Shown: positions 60,404 through 64,000 of the stretch, piece by piece
How positions within the stretch are numbered: position 1 is the stretch's first letter
Layout of the letters: each line of letters opens with the position of its first letter
Assembly: GCA_023974075.1 (NCBI GenBank)
Contig: JAMFTG010000525.1
Coordinates: forward strand, 1 to 64,000
Direction of reading: 5' to 3'
DNA length: 64,000 bases
Source of the DNA: Chaenocephalus aceratus
Lineage: Eukaryota > Chordata > Actinopteri > Perciformes > Channichthyidae
The notes under the pieces: generated by a model
Told to the model about the DNA's origin: nothing
What the model saw: only the letters and a program-made list of their open reading frames with translations
Databases searched by the model: none
Translations under genes and position numbers: made by a program

Positions 60404-61354
60404 CTAAAACGTAGCCATTTCTACCTCTGAGCCTGATTGCCTAGCCTTAGCCCAAGCATTATTTCTCTCATGAAGTAGACTGGACAGCTTAGCAGAAAAC
60501 CAGGGATTGTTTCGTCCCTTCACTCTAAATGTACGCAGAGGTGCATGTCTATCTACAATTTTCATAAAACCAGATAAAAAATAAGACCATGCAGTTTCTA
60601 CATCAGCACATAGATTGATTCTACCCCAATCAGAATCAAACAGATCATGTAAAAAACCCTGCTCCACAAAGTGTTTTTTGTCTCTCTTTGTGATGACACG
60701 TGGTTTAACCTTTTGGACCTTAGTGTCCCTAATTGTGGCTACAACACAGTGGTCACTCACATCATTAGCAAATACTCCCACAGATGAGTATTTATGTGGA
60801 ACATTTGTTTAAAATTAGATCAATTAAGGAGGATTTATTTGGGGACTTAATATTTGGGCGAGTAGGACTGTCTATAATCTGGGTAAAATTCAAAGAGGGT
60901 ACACAGGTTTTTTAAAATCCTCTGACACAGAATAACTTCTGTGTCCACCAGTCCCAATTAAAATCACCAAGCAGCACTATTTCCTTGTAGGAAAGTTGTG
61001 ATAACAGTTTTGCCAATGACGATAAAGAGTCCTTGACAGCCGAGGGGGCCCTGTAGCAGCCCACCACCATGACCTGTTGACCCTTTGTTACCTCAATATT
61101 CACGGCTAAAAATTCTAGCTGTTTACTAACAGATTTGGAACCATATTAGTTACACAAAACTTATTTTTCACATAAATGGCAACGCCACCACCTTTTTTAG
61201 CCCGGTCAGTACGATATACACTGTAACCATTTATGTAAATGTCAGAGGCCAAAATGGATTTATCTAGCCACGTTTCTGATAAGACAATGACATCAGCATC
61301 AGTCGAACTCGCCCAAATACGGACAAAATCTAATTTAGGTAACAGACTACGCAC
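60404..61354 (-). pseudogene. Rex1/CR1-like endonuclease, fragmented
   Basis: Right to left: MRSLLPKLDFVRIWASSTDA, DVIVLSETWLDKS (catalytic Glu), YRTDRAKKGGGVAIYVKNKF (61115-61354); then VVGCYRAPSAVKDSL and IVLLGDFNWDWW (60912-61103); then VSDHCVVATIRDTKVQKVKP with the Asp-His pair and FRVKGRNNPWFSAKLSSLLH (60404-60781). Frames break near 61105, 60910 and 60790. All endonuclease motifs can be located, but the chain cannot be translated continuously. Confidence 0.9.
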
Positions 61355-61853
61355 ATTTAAATGAAATTAAACCTAGCCCAGAACTAGATATAAGATCAGC
61401 AGGAGTAGCTATTTGACTAATACTGCTAGGTGGACCTGGATTTGGCTGTACATTTCCTGATAGTAACAACAATAAAAATACCAAGTACCTTTTCCTCTTA
61501 ATCAACACACATACATTGTCAGCTGTTCTAGAGTCACCAGCAAACTTCGCGAAAGTGAGATTAGAGTTTAAAAAAACTATTCTGAAGGACCATCGTGGCA
61601 GGCATGTGAGAAAGACAAACATTTTCCGAAATGAATGTCCAACCGTGCAACCAGCAATTGTTTGTGCAACACCTCCGAAACTGTACAGGGGATGTCCACT
61701 GTGGGCGGCAGAACATACCAGAATCAGTAGATTTTTCAGGACGAATAGCGATCTTCTCCTTGTCCAGCACAGCCAAGAAAAGGCACAGCAGAAACACGAC
61801 ACCCGCCATTCTCCCAGTCCAGCACAACAGTATCCACGCTGTTCCCGGAGCAA
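61347..61853 (-). pseudogene. LINE N-terminal leader with hydrophobic stretch and an NPGP motif
   Basis: 168 codons. The last third reads KRKRYLVFLLLLLSGNVQPN then PGPPSSISQIATPADLISSS and joins the endonuclease lead-in (GLGLISFK). The hydrophobic LVFLLLLL plus GNVQPNPGP (61432-61488) is a leader seen in many fish LINEs and resembles a 2A-like motif (DxExNPGP) with Asp to Asn and Glu to Gln changes. The first 100 residues have no recognisable domain and the initiating Met is uncertain. Confidence 0.65.
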
Positions 61854-63537
61854 GGTGGAACCAGGCCTCAGCTACAGAAGCACAGCAGAGCAGAGCAGGT
61901 GGAACCAGGCCTCAGCTACAGCAGCACAGCAGAGCAGAGAAGGTGGAACCAGGCCTCAGCTACAGCGCACAGCAGAGCAGAGCAGGTGAACCAGGCCTCA
62001 GCTACAGCAGCACAGCAGAGCAGAGCAGGTGGAACCAGCCTCAGCTACAGCAGCACAGCAGAGCAGAGAAGGTGGAACCAGGCCTCAGCTACAGCAGCAC
62101 AGCAGGTGGAACCAGGCCTCAGCTACAGCGGCACAGCAGAGCAGAGCAGAGAAGATGGAACCAGGCCTCATCTACAGCAGCACAGCAGAGCAGAGCAGGT
62201 GGAACCAGGCCTCAGCTACAGCAGCACAGCAGAGCAGAGCAGGTGGAACAAGCCTCAGCTTACAGCAGCACAGCAGAGCAGATAAGATGGAACCAGGCCT
62301 CAGCCACAGCAGCACAGCAGAGCAGAGCAGGTGGAACCAGGCCTCAGCTACAGCAGCACAGCAGAGCAGAGCAGGTGGAACAAGCCTCAGCTACAGCAGC
62401 ACAGCAGAGCAGAGAAGATGGAACCAGGCCTCAGCTACAGCAGCACAGCAGAGCAGGTGGAACCAGGCCTCAGCTACAGCAGCACAGCAGAGCAGAGCAG
62501 GTGGAACCAGGCCTCAGCTACAGCAGCACAACAGAGCAGAGCAGGTGGAACAAGCCTCAGCTACAGAAGCACAGCAGAGCAGAGCAGGTGGAACCAGGCT
62601 ACAGCAGCACAGCAGAGCAGAGCAGGGGGAACCAGGCCACAGCTACAACAGCAGAGCAGAGAAGGTGGAACCAGGCCCTCAGCTACAGCAGCACAGCAGA
62701 GCAGAGCAGAGAAGGTGGAACCAGGCCTCAGCTACAGCAGCACAGCAGAGCAGGTGGAACCAGGCCTCAGCTACAGCAGCACAGCAGAGCAGAGAAGGTG
62801 GAACCAGGCCTCAGCTACAGCAGCACAGCAGAGCAGAGCAGGTGGAACCAGGCCTCAGCTACAGCAGCAGAGCAGAGCAGAGCAGGTGGAACCAGGCCTC
62901 AGCTACAGCAACACAACAGAACAGAGCAGAGCAGGTGGAACCAGGCCTCAGCTACAGCAGCACAGCAGAGCAGAGCAGGTGGAACCAGGCCTCAGCTACA
63001 GCAGCACAGCAGAGCAGAGAAGGTGGAACCAGGCCTCAGCTACAGCAGCACAGCAGAGCAGAGCAGGTGGAACCAGGCCTCAGCTACAACAGCAGAGCAG
63101 AGCAGGTGGAACCAGGCCTCAGCTACAACAGCAGGCAAGAGCAGGTGGAACCAGGCCTCAGCTACAGCAGCACAGCAGAGCAGAGCAGGTGGAACCAGGC
63201 CTCAGCTACAGCAGCACAGCAGAGCAGAGCAGGTGGAACCAGGCCTCAGCTACAACAGCAGAGCAGAGCAGGTGGAACCAGGCCTCAGCTACAACAACAG
63301 AGCAGAGCAGGTGGAACCAGGCCTCAGCTACAGCAGCACAGCAGAGCAGAGAAGATGGAACCAGGCCTCAGCTACAGCAGCACAGCAGAGCAGAGCAGGT
63401 GGAACCAGGCCTCAGCTACAACAGCAGAGCAGAGCAGGTGGAACCAGGCCTCAGCTACAACAACAGAGCAGAGCAGGTGGAACCAGGCCTCAGCTACAGC
63501 AGCACAGCAGAGCAGAGCAGGTGGAACCAGGCCTCAG
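61853..63537. repeat. 44-bp minisatellite, about 40 copies
   Basis: Consensus GTGGAACCAGGCCTCAGCTA then CAGCAGCACAGCAGAGCAGA then GCAG (44 bp); shorter variants lack one GCAGA or the AGCAC segment (about 33 to 39 bp), and some have GAAGATGG or AACAAGCC changes. The plus strand has no stop codon in any frame of the unit, so three overlapping long ORFs (up to 663 codons, Gln/Ser/Arg-rich) arise. These are by-products. The array touches the 5' side of the minus-strand LINE. Confidence 0.97.
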
Positions 63538-63888
63538 TGTACTTAGCATTCTGATACGTCTGCTGGTTGCTGATTATGTGCGGCTGAAACTGTCTCCAGA
63601 TTCAGGATACTCCCATAAGTGAGAAAGGGTGGATTTGTTGAAGGCAGTGGGACCCAGAACAAAATGGAGGCAGGTTTGGGTAACAAACAGCTTAATCAAA
63701 GTTAGTCAAATTAAAGCTGCTGACAAAAACAAAGACGAAACTGAGGGCAAGCTAACACTAAACAAGGCCGGAGCGCATCGAATCCTCTGGGGACAACGTG
63801 TTGCTGTGTGTAGAATAACAAATATGAGTTTAGTTAGAGAAAAGTTTAATCTGTGAATAAAAACGTTACCCGCAGTGCTCAGCTCATC
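63538..63888. other. Unique spacer
   Basis: No gene seen. It may be flanking DNA of the LINE or of the minisatellite. Confidence 0.5.
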
Positions 63889-64000
63889 TTAAAGGGGCCC
63901 TATTGTCCTTATTTCCAGGTGTATATCAGTATGTAGTGTGTGTCTCTACTTTAAAGAGTCCTCGATCTCCTGCTGATGTTCAGGTGTATATCAGTATGTA
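63889..64000. mobile_element. Left end of a TTAA MITE with the 57-bp unit, cut by the window edge
   Basis: Starts TTAAAGGGGCCCTATTGTCC, like 33297, and runs into the same 57-bp unit (GGTGTATATCAGTATGTAGT; TTTAAAGAGTCCTC) with small insertions (TGTG, GATC). It continues beyond the window. Confidence 0.85.

Larger units (their letters stand above)
58375..61853 (-). mobile_element. Nearly full-length Rex1/CR1-like LINE, inactive
   Basis: Minus strand, about 3.5 kb. It ends at the left with a (GAAAT)n tail (TTTCATTTCATTTCATTTCA on the plus strand, from 58375). In order from 61853 it encodes an N-terminal leader, an endonuclease, an RT and a C-terminal region, broken by at least six frameshifts or stops. 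The 5' side abuts the 44-bp minisatellite. The clade name rests on motif style from memory (jockey/CR1/Rex1 group); LINE identity itself is secure. Confidence 0.9.

Noticed and set aside
61631..63622. 663-codon plus-strand ORF
   Set aside because: It is translation of the 44-bp minisatellite, with a few unrelated codons at each end. The unit lacks stops in every plus frame, so length is no evidence of coding.

Overview
The window looks like nuclear DNA of a ray-finned fish, most likely a percomorph teleost. The evidence is the repeat content: a Rex3/RTE retrotransposon with its short GATG-type tail, L2-like and Rex1/CR1-like LINEs, hAT and TTAA-target MITEs with typical fish terminal sequences, a Tc1 deletion derivative, and many long (CA)n/(TG)n tracts. 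I found no convincing host protein-coding exon, tRNA, rRNA or other RNA gene. Everything protein-like belongs to decayed or 5'-truncated transposable elements, or is low-complexity translation of tandem repeats.

Layout. 1-970: minus-strand LINE reverse-transcriptase remnant. 971-7017: unique DNA, four dinucleotide tracts, two hAT MITEs and a probable composite DNA element. 7018-9932: best-preserved coding element, a Rex3 copy (endonuclease plus reverse transcriptase, one frameshift) inside a 14-bp target-site duplication. 10105-15278: nested elements (TTAA MITEs, a hAT MITE inside one of them, an L2 3' end). 15803-19444: about 95 copies of a 37-bp minisatellite joined to a MITE end. 19445-33296: mostly unique, with CNE-like patches and retroelement 3' ends. 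33297-35911: TTAA MITE swollen by about 28 copies of a 57-bp unit, followed by a hAT MITE. 35912-42337: unique DNA and a large TG/CA block. 42338-42824: short Rex3 copy whose 5' end is an 11-copy decamer array. 46949-47589: telomere-like repeat and a rearranged Tc1 element. 48062-52746: TTAA MITE split by a 4.4-kb L2-like LINE, which itself carries a 320-bp palindrome and three tandem repeats. 55223-57380: hAT MITE and a second 57-bp array between direct repeats. 58375-61853: nearly full-length minus-strand Rex1/CR1-like LINE abutting a 1.7-kb 44-bp minisatellite. 63889-64000: start of another TTAA MITE with the 57-bp unit.

There are no pathways or operons here. The unifying biology is transposon insertion followed by local amplification: at least five tandem arrays begin in or next to a recognisable mobile element, and two of them have a visible short direct repeat that could have seeded the expansion. 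The unique stretches with dense homeodomain- and POU-like motifs fit a regulatory gene desert, but only cross-species alignment can test that. I did not find a new multi-gene system.
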